46,386 bases of DNA from Bog-756 sp035949055 (GTDB lineage Bacteria; Actinomycetota; Acidimicrobiia; Acidimicrobiales; RAAP-2): contig DASZIO010000006.1 of the NCBI GenBank assembly GCA_035949055.1, positions 1 to 46,386 on the forward strand, given 5' to 3'. The notes under the pieces are model-generated. The model had not been told where the DNA came from. It did no database searches and worked only from the letters and a program-made list of their open reading frames with translations. How positions within the stretch are numbered: position 1 is the stretch's first letter; each line of letters begins with the position of its first letter. Made by a program: the position numbers and the translations under genes. Below, piece after piece: positions 21,748 to 30,069 of this stretch.

Positions 21748-22645
21748 TAAACACACTGTGAGTACTGGACACACCCCTGGTATCCAACCCCGGCGGACCG
21801 TGGCCACCCGGTTCGGCCCGGTCAGCTACCTCGAGGCCGGGACAGGCCCGGCGGCTCTCTTCGTCCACGGGGTCTTCCTCAACGGCGATCTCTGGCGTCA
21901 CCAGCTCGAGGGACTGGCCGACATCCGTCGTGGCGTGGCCGTCGACCTGCTGGCCCACGGCGAGAGCGTGAACCCCGGGCCCGATCGGTTGACCATCGAG
22001 GCGCAGGTCCAGATGGTCATGGATGTGCTCGGCGGGCTCGGCATCGACCAGGTCGACCTGGTGGGCAACGACAGCGGTGGCGCCATCGCGCAGCTGGTGG
22101 CGACCCGGTCCCCTGAGCGGGTACGGAGCCTCACCCTGACCAACTGCGACACGCACGACAACTGGCCGCCCGAGGCGTTCCGCCCCATCTTCGACCTGGC
22201 CCGGGCGGGGGGACTGACCGAGGCGGCCCAGGCCCTGGCGGCCGACCCCGTGGCGGCCCGCGCCGCGCTGGCCTCGGGACTCGAGGACCCGGCCGCGCTG
22301 CCGCCCGCCACGGTGTCTTCCTTCCTCGCCCCTTTCGGGGACCCCGCCCGGGCCGAGGCCCTCCAGGCCTACGTGGCCCGGATGGACAGCGCGGTGACGG
22401 TGGCGGTCCGAGACGATCTGGCCCGGTTCGACCGGCCCACCCTCGTCGTGTGGGGCACGGCAGACGACTTCTTCGACGTGCGCTGGGCCCACTGGCTGGC
22501 CGAGACCATCCCCGGGACGGTCCGGTGCGTAGAGCTCGAGGGGGCGAAGCTGTTCTTCCCCCTCGAGCGGCCGGCCTTCACCGAGGAGCTCCGGGCCTTC
22601 TGGACCGGGTCGCCACCGCCCGACCTCGGAGCGGCCCGTCCGTAG
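21740..22645 (+). CDS. Alpha/beta hydrolase with Asp nucleophile (epoxide hydrolase / dehalogenase-like)
   Basis: The 301-residue protein has the oxyanion segment LFVHGVFLNG (H43-G44), a nucleophile elbow GNDSGG in which D111 replaces the usual Ser (as in haloalkane dehalogenases and epoxide hydrolases), and a likely acid at D242/D243 (GTADDFFDV). The catalytic His expected in the last motif (normally GHF..E.P) is missing: the segment is EGAKLFFPLERP, with L271 at the expected position. Either another residue serves, or the protein is a variant with altered chemistry. The start ATG 21740 is fixed by the leaderless promoter. The upstream in-frame region ends at once, and the first 20 residues are a polar extension. 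Control by the divergent TetR is likely. Confidence 0.82.
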   Translation: MSIKHTVSTGHTPGIQPRRTVATRFGPVSYLEAGTGPAALFVHGVFLNGDLWRHQLEGLADIRRGVAVDLLAHGESVNPGPDRLTIEAQVQMVMDVLGGLGIDQVDLVGNDSGGAIAQLVATRSPERVRSLTLTNCDTHDNWPPEAFRPIFDLARAGGLTEAAQALAADPVAARAALASGLEDPAALPPATVSSFLAPFGDPARAEALQAYVARMDSAVTVAVRDDLARFDRPTLVVWGTADDFFDVRWAHWLAETIPGTVRCVELEGAKLFFPLERPAFTEELRAFWTGSPPPDLGAARP

Positions 22646-22649
22646 CGGT

Positions 22650-23915
22650 CTACCCGGCCTGTCGTGACCGGACCAGCCGGCGGGCGGCGTCTGCGGTCCG
22701 CGGCACTCCGCGGGCGTCCGCCATGGCCAGGACGAACTCGGTCGCGGCGGTGACCCCGTTGAGGAACAACTGGTCCTGCTGATCCGAGGTCAGCTCGAAG
22801 TCCGTGGCGGTGAGGCCACCGTTGTCGACGAAGATCGTGCGGCCGGCGGTGGCCTCGTCGACGCTGTAGGCGTCCCACTCGTTCATCATCGTCCGGAGAC
22901 AGTGGACACCGACGGCGAGAGCGCTCGAACACGCCGTCGTGGCGGGGAACCGGGTCTGAAGCGACGACAACTTGACCCCGATGGTCGGCCACCGCGGCGG
23001 CAGCCCGTCCACGCGGTCGAAGGCGTTGATCGGGAAGTTGCGCAGCATGCCCCCGTCGACCCAGGTGACCGTGCCGCCGTCGTAGTGGCGGGTGACCGAT
23101 CCCCCACCCGGGGTCGGCAGGCTCACCTCGGCGGCCAGGGCCTCGAGGGTCACCGGCTCGAAGAAGAAGGGGATGGACATCGACGCCCGCACCGCCTCGA
23201 CCACGTCGCGATCGTCGGGTTGGTAGCCGTACAGCGGGTAGTCCCAGGGCAGCCGGACCAGCTCGGCTCGGGTGATGTCCGAGGTGTGCACGACCACCCG
23301 GTACTGGTGACCGGGCGGCAGGCTCATGCCGGGGTCGTCCGCCTGGGTGAGCCTGAGGTCATCGAACGTCCGCACACCGAGCTCGTCGCGAAGGATCGGC
23401 CCCAGCCAGTGCTCGAGGTAGTCGCCGGGGTACAGACCCATCCGCTGGCTCAGGATGGCGGCGTCGGCGGTGATGGAGCCCACCTTGCCGCCGTGGTGGT
23501 CGAGGAAGGCGTGCAGCTTCCCTTCGGGCATGAAGGCCGAGAAATCCATCGAGCCCATGTAGTCGCGGAGCGCGGTCATCGGCCGGCCGGCCCGGCCGAT
23601 GGCTGCCACCAGGGTGGCCGCGATGGAGCCGGCGCTGGTCCCCGCCACGCGTGCGAACGTGTAGCCCGCCTCGCTGAGGGCGAGAACCGCGCCCACCAGG
23701 CCGATGCCCTTGACGCCTCCTCCTTCGAGAGCCAGGTCGGCGACCAGCCCGCGCTCGCCGCCCCGTTCGGGATCGACCCAGCCGTCCGCCTCGAGCAGGG
23801 TCCGGGCCGCGGCCTCGAAGCGCTGCTGGAGCCCGGGGTCGCGGCGGTACCCCTGTGGACTGGAGGGGTCGATGACGGCCGCCGGTCCGGTCTCGGTGGT
23901 CAGGCTGGTACTCAT
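22650..23915 (-). CDS. Patatin-like phospholipase
   Basis: The 421-residue protein has the patatin Ser-Asp dyad fold: glycine-rich oxyanion loop LEGGGVKGIGLVGAV (G65-G70), nucleophile S94 in AGTSAGSIAA, and D287 in WVDGGMLRNFPINAFD. An insertion between S94 and D287 includes FMPEGKLHAFLDHHGG. Bacterial members hydrolyse acyl esters of phospholipids or act on storage lipids; no signal peptide or membrane helix is visible. ATG 23913-23915 is preferred to an upstream start (23969) because of GGAGG 6 nt before it. It ends 4 nt from the stop of the convergent hydrolase and is divergent from the MFS gene, which starts 199 nt away. Confidence 0.85.
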   Translation of the reverse strand: MSTSLTTETGPAAVIDPSSPQGYRRDPGLQQRFEAAARTLLEADGWVDPERGGERGLVADLALEGGGVKGIGLVGAVLALSEAGYTFARVAGTSAGSIAATLVAAIGRAGRPMTALRDYMGSMDFSAFMPEGKLHAFLDHHGGKVGSITADAAILSQRMGLYPGDYLEHWLGPILRDELGVRTFDDLRLTQADDPGMSLPPGHQYRVVVHTSDITRAELVRLPWDYPLYGYQPDDRDVVEAVRASMSIPFFFEPVTLEALAAEVSLPTPGGGSVTRHYDGGTVTWVDGGMLRNFPINAFDRVDGLPPRWPTIGVKLSSLQTRFPATTACSSALAVGVHCLRTMMNEWDAYSVDEATAGRTIFVDNGGLTATDFELTSDQQDQLFLNGVTAATEFVLAMADARGVPRTADAARRLVRSRQAG

Positions 23916-24101
23916 CTGCGACCTCCACGGTCCGGGACCTGCCGTGCCGCCGGTCGGCAAACCGGGCACCCACCGGCCCCCTCAGGTCTCTTCGGCACAG
24001 AACGGCCCGGCCCTGAACTACCAGTCTGCGCCAGGCTGGCCCGGCCCGGGTGGAGGGCCAGCTCCCGGCGCCGTCACTGTCGCCGGATCGCCGGGTGTCG
24101 C

Positions 24102-24107
24102 TAGATT
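24102..24107 (+). promoter_or_regulatory. Candidate -10 box of a leaderless MFS transcript
   Basis: TAGATT lies 7 nt before TTG 24115 and no Shine-Dalgarno sequence is present. The TTG at 24106 would overlap the box and is less likely. No clear -35. Confidence 0.3.
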
Positions 24108-24114
24108 GCTGACC

Positions 24115-25434
24115 TTGACCGATCCACCGCGGCCACGGGATGCCGGCCCGGCGGACGCCCAGGACGTCGAGGACGCGCTGCTCGAAGGTGACCGCGCCCT
24201 CGAGGCCGGCGGAGCCCGAGCGGCCCTCCGCTACCCGGTGTTCCGGCGGGTCTTCCTGGCCGCGCTGGTGTCCAACGTCGGGAACTGGATGCAGACGGTG
24301 GTCCTCGCCGCCTTCGTCTTCAACCTGACCGGCTCGTCGACCGACGTCGGGCTCATGACGCTCGCCCAGCTGGGTCCGTTGTTCGTGCTGGCACCGGTCG
24401 GCGGGATGGCGGCCGACCGGTTCGACCGACGGGCCGTGCTCATCGTCGTGACGGTCGAGCAGTGCCTGGCCTCCATCGCCGTCGCGGTGTTGGCCCACGG
24501 GCACAACCCCCGGGTCTGGGCGCTGTTCGTGGCCGTCCTGGCCATCGGGATCGGCCAGGCGTTCTACGCCCCCACCTACTCCGCATTGATCCCGACGTTG
24601 GTGGGGCGGAGGGAGCTGGCCGGCGCGGTCTCGCTCAATTCGGCCAACATGAACCTGTCGCGGGTGGTCGGACCGGCCATCGGCGGCGTCATCTACGCCA
24701 AGGCAGGGGCGTCGTGGGCCTTCGTCACCAACGCCGCCTCCTATCTGGTGCTCCTCGGCGTGCTGGCCCGGGTGCAGCTGCCCACGGTGCGCCGGACGAC
24801 CGGGCAGGGCTGGCGCCGCCTGCTCGACGGCTTCGCCGTGGCCCGCCGGGACCGGGTGGTCGGGCGATGCCTCACCACCATGGTGCTGTTCTCCTTCTTC
24901 TGCCTCCCCGTCGCCGTGCTCATGCCGGTGCTCGCCCACAACGATCTCGGGATCAGGGAGGACAGCATCGCCTACGGGCTCCTCTATGCCTCCTTCGGGG
25001 CCGGCGCCGTGGTCGGCGCGCTCTCCATCGGCACGTTCCTCGCCGGTCAGCGGCTGGAACGGGTGGTCCGCGTCGGCCTCGGCGGCTTCGCCCTCGCCCT
25101 GGCCACCCTCGGGCTCCTGGACAGCCCCGCCCCCGGTTACCCGGTCGCCTTCCTGGTCGGGTTGTTCTACTTCGCCACGGTGACCTCGCTGGCCACCGTC
25201 CTCCAGCGACGTCTGGACGATGCGGTACGCGGCCGGGTCATGGCCCTGTGGGTGATGGCCTTCGGGGGGACGGTCCCCCTCGGGGCCATCGCGGCGGGCC
25301 CGCTCAGCCAGCATTTCGGCATCGCCACGGTGGTGGTGGGTGGCGCGGTGGTGGCCGCCGCCCTGGTCCCACTGGCCGACCTGGAGGACCGGGCCCGCGG
25401 TCCCGGGCCGGCCGTCTCGAGACCGACGGCGTGA
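24115..25434 (+). CDS. MFS transporter (EntS/MFS_3-like exporter)
   Basis: After a cytoplasmic acidic N-terminus come about twelve hydrophobic segments, beginning VFLAALVSNVGNWMQTVVLAAFVFNLTGSS, with the MFS loop motif GGMAADRFDRRAVLI after the second helix and APTYSALIPTLVGRRELAGAVSLNS in the fourth-fifth region. This pattern (NVGNWMQ..., R-E-L-x-x-A-x-x-L-x-S) belongs to the DHA3-type drug or siderophore exporters. Substrate unknown. The true start is uncertain: the frame is open well upstream but overlaps the patatin gene, and no ATG or GTG lies in the free region; TTG 24115 is supported only by a TAGATT box and the absence of alternatives. About 439 residues. Confidence 0.8.
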   Translation: MTDPPRPRDAGPADAQDVEDALLEGDRALEAGGARAALRYPVFRRVFLAALVSNVGNWMQTVVLAAFVFNLTGSSTDVGLMTLAQLGPLFVLAPVGGMAADRFDRRAVLIVVTVEQCLASIAVAVLAHGHNPRVWALFVAVLAIGIGQAFYAPTYSALIPTLVGRRELAGAVSLNSANMNLSRVVGPAIGGVIYAKAGASWAFVTNAASYLVLLGVLARVQLPTVRRTTGQGWRRLLDGFAVARRDRVVGRCLTTMVLFSFFCLPVAVLMPVLAHNDLGIREDSIAYGLLYASFGAGAVVGALSIGTFLAGQRLERVVRVGLGGFALALATLGLLDSPAPGYPVAFLVGLFYFATVTSLATVLQRRLDDAVRGRVMALWVMAFGGTVPLGAIAAGPLSQHFGIATVVVGGAVVAAALVPLADLEDRARGPGPAVSRPTA

Positions 25435-25569
25435 TCGACGCCGACCCGGCTCGACGTCCGCGCCGTCACGGGGTCACCGGGTCATCGCCGCCCGGTGAGT
25501 GGACCCTGTGCGGAACCACCCGGTACGGTGGCCGCGCCGGGCCGTTGGAGTGGCGAGGGAGGTCGTGCG

Positions 25570-26847
25570 ATGGCGTGGGAGTTCTCGACTGACCCCGAGT
25601 TCCAGGAACAGCTCGACTGGGTCGAACAGTTCTGCGCGGAGGAGGTCGAGCCCCTCGAGCTCCTCTTCCCCTACGCCGTGCGCATCCGCGACCCGAAGAT
25701 GCGGGCCCTGGTCGAGCCGTTGCAGACCCAGGTCAAAGAGCACGGGCTCTGGGCCATCTTCCTGGACAAGGAGCTCGGCGGGCCGGGGTTCGGCCAGCTC
25801 AAGTTGGCCCTGCTCAACGAGATCATCGGCCGGTATGCGCTGGCGCCCTCGATCTTCGGCTGCCAGGCTCCCGACACCGGCAACATGGAGATCCTCGCCG
25901 CCTACGGCACCGACGAGCAGAAGCAGCGGTGGCTCTACCCCCTCATGAACCAGGAGATCTGGTCGGCCTACTCCATGACCGAGCCGGAGGGGGGCTCGGA
26001 CCCCAACATGTTCAAGACGACCGCGGTGCGGGACGGCGAGGAGTGGGTGATCAACGGGGAGAAGTGGTTCACCAGCGGGGGCCGCCATGCCGACATCCTG
26101 ATCGTCATGTGCACCAACGGCATGTTCGTGGTGCCCCGTCACACCCCCGGCGTCGAGATCATGGACTATCCGCGCACCCACGACCACATCCGCTACAACG
26201 AGGTCCGCGTGCCGCTCGACCATCTCCTCGGGCCCGAGGACGGGGCCAAGGTGTTGGCCCAGCGTCGCCTCGGCGGCGGTCGCATCCACCACTGCATGCG
26301 GGCCATCGCCCAGTGCAAGCGGGCCTTCGACATGATGTGTGAGCGCGCCCTCAGCCGGGAGTCCCACGGCAAGGTCATCGCCGAGCACCAGATGGTCCAG
26401 AGTGCCATTGCCGACTCCTACGCCGAGATCAACATGCTCCGGCTCCTCGTCCTGTGGACGGCCTGGACCATCGACAACTCGAGCACGGCGGCCTCGCGTA
26501 CCCAGATCGCCGCCTGCAAGTACACGGCGGCCAAGGTGCTCCGGGAGGTCTCCTACCGGGCCATCCACATCCTGGGATCGCTCGGGGTCACCGATCTCAC
26601 CCCGCTCCAGGCGATGTGGGCCGGCTCCCCCACCATGAGCGTCATGGACGGCGTGGACGAGGTGCACAAGGTCACCGTGGCCCGCAACGTCCTGAAGGAG
26701 TACCGCCCTCATGACGGTCCCTGGCCGACCGACTACCTGCCGGCCAAGCGGGAGCAGGCCCGCAAGAAGTTCGCCGACGCCATGGCGGCCGATCCCGAGC
26801 TGGTCCAGTACTCGGAGATGATGTTGCGCCGCCACGGCCGGGACTGA
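25570..26847 (+). CDS. Acyl-CoA dehydrogenase family protein
   Basis: The 425-residue flavoprotein has the full acyl-CoA dehydrogenase layout: N-terminal helical domain (residues 1-125, MAWEFSTDPEFQEQLDWVEQF), middle beta domain with YSMTEPEGGSDPN and INGEKWFTSGG for FAD and acyl binding (about 135-175), and C-terminal helical domain ending MDGVDEVHKVTVARNVL. It resembles the ACAD10/11-like and mycobacterial FadE proteins that act on branched or hydroxylated acyl-CoAs; the substrate cannot be told. ATG 25570 has GGGAGG 7 nt upstream. It is followed after 5 nt by an SDR gene, forming a dehydrogenase pair. The electron acceptor is presumably ETF, not encoded here. Confidence 0.88.
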   Translation: MAWEFSTDPEFQEQLDWVEQFCAEEVEPLELLFPYAVRIRDPKMRALVEPLQTQVKEHGLWAIFLDKELGGPGFGQLKLALLNEIIGRYALAPSIFGCQAPDTGNMEILAAYGTDEQKQRWLYPLMNQEIWSAYSMTEPEGGSDPNMFKTTAVRDGEEWVINGEKWFTSGGRHADILIVMCTNGMFVVPRHTPGVEIMDYPRTHDHIRYNEVRVPLDHLLGPEDGAKVLAQRRLGGGRIHHCMRAIAQCKRAFDMMCERALSRESHGKVIAEHQMVQSAIADSYAEINMLRLLVLWTAWTIDNSSTAASRTQIAACKYTAAKVLREVSYRAIHILGSLGVTDLTPLQAMWAGSPTMSVMDGVDEVHKVTVARNVLKEYRPHDGPWPTDYLPAKREQARKKFADAMAADPELVQYSEMMLRRHGRD

Positions 26848-26852
26848 CCCCC

Positions 26853-27653
26853 GTGGACATCGACGACCGGGTGATCATCGTCACCGGCGGCGCCAGCGGG
26901 ATCGGGCGCGAGCTGTGCCGTGCCTTCGGCGCCCGGGGGGCGCGCGGTGTCACGGTGGCCGACATCGACGGAGCCGGTGCCGACCGGGTGGCCGGTGAGC
27001 TCGACGGCGCCGGTCGGGCCCTGGCCATGCAGGTGGACGTGGCCGACGAGGACCAGGTGGCCGCCATGGTGCGGAAGACCGAAGAGGCCTTCGGCCCGAT
27101 CGACCTGTTCTGCGCCAACGCCGGCATCATCGTGGGCGGTGGCGTCGAGGCGCCCGACGCCGACTGGGAGCGGATGTGGGCGGTCAATGTGCTCAGCCAC
27201 GTGTACGCGGCCCGCTCCGTGCTCCCGGCCATGATCGAGCGCGGCCGGGGCTACCTGCTCCACACCGCATCGGCCGCCGGCCTGCTCACCCAGCTCGGGT
27301 CCGCTCCCTACAGCGTGACCAAGCACGCGGTGGTGGCCCTGGCCGAATGGCTCTCCATCACCCATGCCGCCGACGGGATCAAGGTCTCGTGCCTGTGCCC
27401 GCAGGGCGTCTGGACCAATATGACCGGGGTGCCGACCGAGGATGCGGACCCGCTGTTGTCGGCCACGGCCGGGCGCAACGGCATGCTCATGCCGGAGGAG
27501 GTGGCTGCGGTGGTGGTCGAGGGGCTGGCCGACGAGCGTTTCCTCATCCTTCCCCACCCCGAGGTGGCCGAGTTCGAGCGACGGCGGGCCGGCGACCGCG
27601 AGCGGTGGCTGCGAGCCATGCGGCGGATCCAGGCCGAGATCACCCCGGCCTGA
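26853..27653 (+). CDS. Short-chain dehydrogenase/reductase
   Basis: The 266-residue Rossmann enzyme has the cofactor motif TGGASGIG (11-18), the NAG motif (NAGII, from 89) and the catalytic S140 (HTASAAG), Y153 and K157 (YSVTK). D37 after the second strand (VADIDG) suggests NAD(H) rather than NADP(H). It is the second gene of a two-gene operon with the acyl-CoA dehydrogenase; GTG 26853 begins 5 nt after that gene's stop. A role on a hydroxy- or ketoacyl intermediate of the same pathway is plausible but unproven. The gene converges with the serine hydrolase at 27693. Confidence 0.88.
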   Translation: MDIDDRVIIVTGGASGIGRELCRAFGARGARGVTVADIDGAGADRVAGELDGAGRALAMQVDVADEDQVAAMVRKTEEAFGPIDLFCANAGIIVGGGVEAPDADWERMWAVNVLSHVYAARSVLPAMIERGRGYLLHTASAAGLLTQLGSAPYSVTKHAVVALAEWLSITHAADGIKVSCLCPQGVWTNMTGVPTEDADPLLSATAGRNGMLMPEEVAAVVVEGLADERFLILPHPEVAEFERRRAGDRERWLRAMRRIQAEITPA

Positions 27654-27668
27654 CCGGGGCGAGCGCCC

Positions 27669-27693
27669 ACCGGTCAGCGCGGGCTTGACCGGT
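27669..27693. terminator. Candidate bidirectional terminator hairpin
   Basis: ACCGGTCA (27669-27676) and TGACCGGT (27686-27693) make a perfect 8-bp stem with a 9-nt loop exactly in the 39-nt gap between two convergent genes; the right arm touches the minus-strand stop. No T-tract on either side. Confidence 0.45.
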
Positions 27694-28934
27694 CAGTCAG
27701 CCAGAGCCTGGTAGACGAGGGCGCGCAGCTGGGCCCGGAACGGATAGGTGGCCGACGGGAGCAGCTGGGTCATGAACACCACGGTGAGATCCTCGACGGG
27801 GTCGACCCAGAAGGCGGTGCTGGCCGCGCCGCCCCAGTAGAACTCGCCGGCCGACCCCGCCGATGCGGTGGCGCCCGGGCCCCGGCCCACGCCGAACCCG
27901 AGCCCGAACCCCACCCCGGGGAACTCGGCCTCACCGAACCCACCCGTGGCCAGCTGGCCGAGCTCGGCGTCACCCGGGAGGTGGTTGGTGACCATGAGCT
28001 CGAGCGTCTTGCGACCGATGATGCGGGTGCCGTCGAGCTGGCCCCGGTTGACCAGCATCTGGCAGAACCGCAGATAGTCGGCGGTGGTGGCGACGAGCCC
28101 GCCCGAACCCGACAGGTAGGAGCGGCGACGCCGGTAGGGACTCGACTTCGGGTCGTCGATCAGCTTCGGCAGACCACCCGGTTGGTAGAGGTAGCAGGCC
28201 GCCAGCCGCGATCGCGATTCGTCGGGGACCACAAAACCGGAGTCGACCATGCCGAGGGGCCCGAAGATGTGGGCACGCAGGTACTCGTCGAAGGGCCGGC
28301 CCGACATGATCTCCACCAGCCGGGCGCAGACGTCGGTCGACAGGCCGTAGTTCCACCGGGTGCCCGGCTGGAACTTGAGCGGGTAGCCGGCCAGCAGCGA
28401 GCACACCCGCTCGAGGGTCATGCCGTGCCGGGCGGCCCGCAATTCCTCGGCGAATCGCTCGTCCAAGGGATGACCGGGCGAGACGCCGCCAACCAGACCG
28501 GTCATGTGGGTGAGGGCGTCGCGGACCGACACCGGTCGGATCGAATCGACGGATCGAACCGACCCGTCCGAGGTCAGCTCACCCACCTTGAGGCCGCGCC
28601 ACTCGGGAATGTAGCGATGGAGAGGATCGGTGAGCTGGAAACGACCCTGCTCGTAGAGCTGCATGAGGGCGACCGACGTGATCGGCTTGGTCATCGAGTA
28701 GATGCGCCAGATGGTGCCCTCGTCGACCGGCTTCGACCGCTCCGCGTCCATGAGGCCGAGCGAGCGCCAGTAGGCGGTCTTTCCGCGCCGAGCCACCGCG
28801 ATCTGGCACCCGGCGATCTTCCCGGTCGACACGTAGCGCGTCTCGAAGTGCTCGGTCAGCCGCTCGAGACGGGACCGTTCGAAGCCGGCCCCCTCGGGAT
28901 CGACGCCCACTTCGAGACCCGTATCGGCGGTCAC
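27693..28934 (-). CDS. Serine hydrolase of the beta-lactamase/EstB family
   Basis: The 413-residue protein has the SxxK motif IYSMTKPITS, a Y-x-x motif NYGLSTDV and a late WGG motif (FYWGGAASTAFWVDP) in place of KTG, as in class C-like esterases and lipid-clustered beta-lactamase homologues (LpqK/EstB type). It probably cleaves short-chain esters rather than beta-lactams. No signal peptide is visible. GTG 28932-28934 overlaps the TGA of the diiron gene as GTGA, indicating translational coupling; longer starts upstream lie over that gene in another frame and are rejected. It is the last gene of the minus-strand lipid-catabolism operon. Confidence 0.85.
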   Translation of the reverse strand: MTADTGLEVGVDPEGAGFERSRLERLTEHFETRYVSTGKIAGCQIAVARRGKTAYWRSLGLMDAERSKPVDEGTIWRIYSMTKPITSVALMQLYEQGRFQLTDPLHRYIPEWRGLKVGELTSDGSVRSVDSIRPVSVRDALTHMTGLVGGVSPGHPLDERFAEELRAARHGMTLERVCSLLAGYPLKFQPGTRWNYGLSTDVCARLVEIMSGRPFDEYLRAHIFGPLGMVDSGFVVPDESRSRLAACYLYQPGGLPKLIDDPKSSPYRRRRSYLSGSGGLVATTADYLRFCQMLVNRGQLDGTRIIGRKTLELMVTNHLPGDAELGQLATGGFGEAEFPGVGFGLGFGVGRGPGATASAGSAGEFYWGGAASTAFWVDPVEDLTVVFMTQLLPSATYPFRAQLRALVYQALAD

Positions 28935-30064
28935 CCGCCCCGGTCCTTGGCCACCTCGTCGTAGCTGGCGTAGTCGCTGGCGGTGTCCTCGCCGTGCTCG
29001 AACTCGAGCAGGCCCGCCGCGCCCCACCGCTCGCGCAGGAAACCGCGGTTGGCGTCGAGCAGCCCGAGCTTCCCCACGTTGGGCACCAGCTTGGAGAAGA
29101 AGGCGCGTTGGAACCCGGCGAACGGGCTCGTCTTCATCTTCCCCGCCGCCGCGGCCAGGTGAGGCATGACGGCGTGGAGGTCCACCCCGAGCCGTTCCCA
29201 CACCTCCGGCGTGGTGGACCGGGCCCGGTTACGGAGCGTGTTGTCGAGAAGGAATTCCTGCCGCTCCTTGAGCTCGGCGTCGGTGAGTCCGGCGTAGAGC
29301 TCCTTCAGGGTCAGGACTCCGAAGGCCACGTGCCGCGCTTCGTCCGACATCACGTAGCGGAGCAGCTTGGTGAGGAGCGGCTCCTCGGTCCGGCGCAACA
29401 TGTCGCCGAACGCGGCCAGGGCCAGGCTCTCGATGACGATCTGCATCCCCAGGTAGGCGATGTCCCAGCGGCTGTCCTCCAGCAGGGCGGTGATCTGCTC
29501 GTCGAGGAAGGGGCTCATCGGGTAGGCCTCGCCCACCTTCTCATCGAGGTAGCGGGCGAACACCTCGGTGTGGCGGGCCTCGTCCATGGTCTGGGTGGCG
29601 GCGTAGTACTTGGCGTCGATCCACGGGACGGTCTCAACGATCTTGGCCGCGGTGAGCATGGCCCCCTGCTCCCCGTGCATGAACTGGCTGATCGACGCCT
29701 TGAACATCTCGACGCCGAGGGCGGTGAACTCCCGTTCGTCCCAGCTGGCGATGGGTGAACCCGGTTCGCCGGCTGCCAGCCGCGCCAAGCGCAGTCCGGG
29801 CCCGTCGGGGTCGACCAGCGACTCGGGGTCGACGTCGGTGTCCCAGTCGAGGTCGGTCACGCTGTTCCATTGCGACCCCATGGCCTTGTTGTACAAGGTG
29901 ACCAACTGGGTGCGGCAACGCTCGTAGTCCCAGAGGAAGATCCGCTCGGCATGGTCCTCCACCACCTTGAAGGTGGACGCCATGGCCTCGGGCGAGGGGG
30001 TCAAGGCTCCGGTCGACGGCGCGCTCCCACCGGGGAACGGCTCGTCACCGCTCGGGCCGGCCAC
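28931..30064 (-). CDS. Ferritin-like diiron oxygenase-type protein
   Basis: The 377-residue helical protein shows the four-helix diiron ligand pattern: E132 (HGEQGAML), E162 and H165 (MDEARHTEVF), E212 (IESLALAAF), E242 and H245 (SDEARHVAFG). This E / ExxH / E / ExxH set is shared by ribonucleotide reductase R2-like oxidases, AurF-type N-oxygenases and acyl desaturase-like enzymes; AurF's third His cannot be assigned. Oxygen-dependent hydroxylation or oxidation of the acyl substrate handled by its operon neighbours is the natural guess. It sits 5 nt after an SDR gene and overlaps the serine hydrolase by 4 bp. A quinone- or ferredoxin-type partner is not seen nearby. ATG at 30064 is provisional; the first 25 residues are low complexity. 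Confidence 0.8.
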   Translation of the reverse strand: MAGPSGDEPFPGGSAPSTGALTPSPEAMASTFKVVEDHAERIFLWDYERCRTQLVTLYNKAMGSQWNSVTDLDWDTDVDPESLVDPDGPGLRLARLAAGEPGSPIASWDEREFTALGVEMFKASISQFMHGEQGAMLTAAKIVETVPWIDAKYYAATQTMDEARHTEVFARYLDEKVGEAYPMSPFLDEQITALLEDSRWDIAYLGMQIVIESLALAAFGDMLRRTEEPLLTKLLRYVMSDEARHVAFGVLTLKELYAGLTDAELKERQEFLLDNTLRNRARSTTPEVWERLGVDLHAVMPHLAAAAGKMKTSPFAGFQRAFFSKLVPNVGKLGLLDANRGFLRERWGAAGLLEFEHGEDTASDYASYDEVAKDRGG

Positions 30065-30069
30065 CGCCG

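Noticed and set aside
23359..25314. A 651-codon minus-strand open frame spanning the MFS and patatin genes
   Set aside because: It is antisense to the MFS gene and out of frame with the patatin gene; the product is dominated by H, R, G and E.
25474..26835. A 453-codon open frame antisense to the acyl-CoA dehydrogenase gene
   Set aside because: The sense strand encodes an unmistakable acyl-CoA dehydrogenase; the antisense product is H/V/G/D-rich with no domain, as expected from GC-rich third positions.
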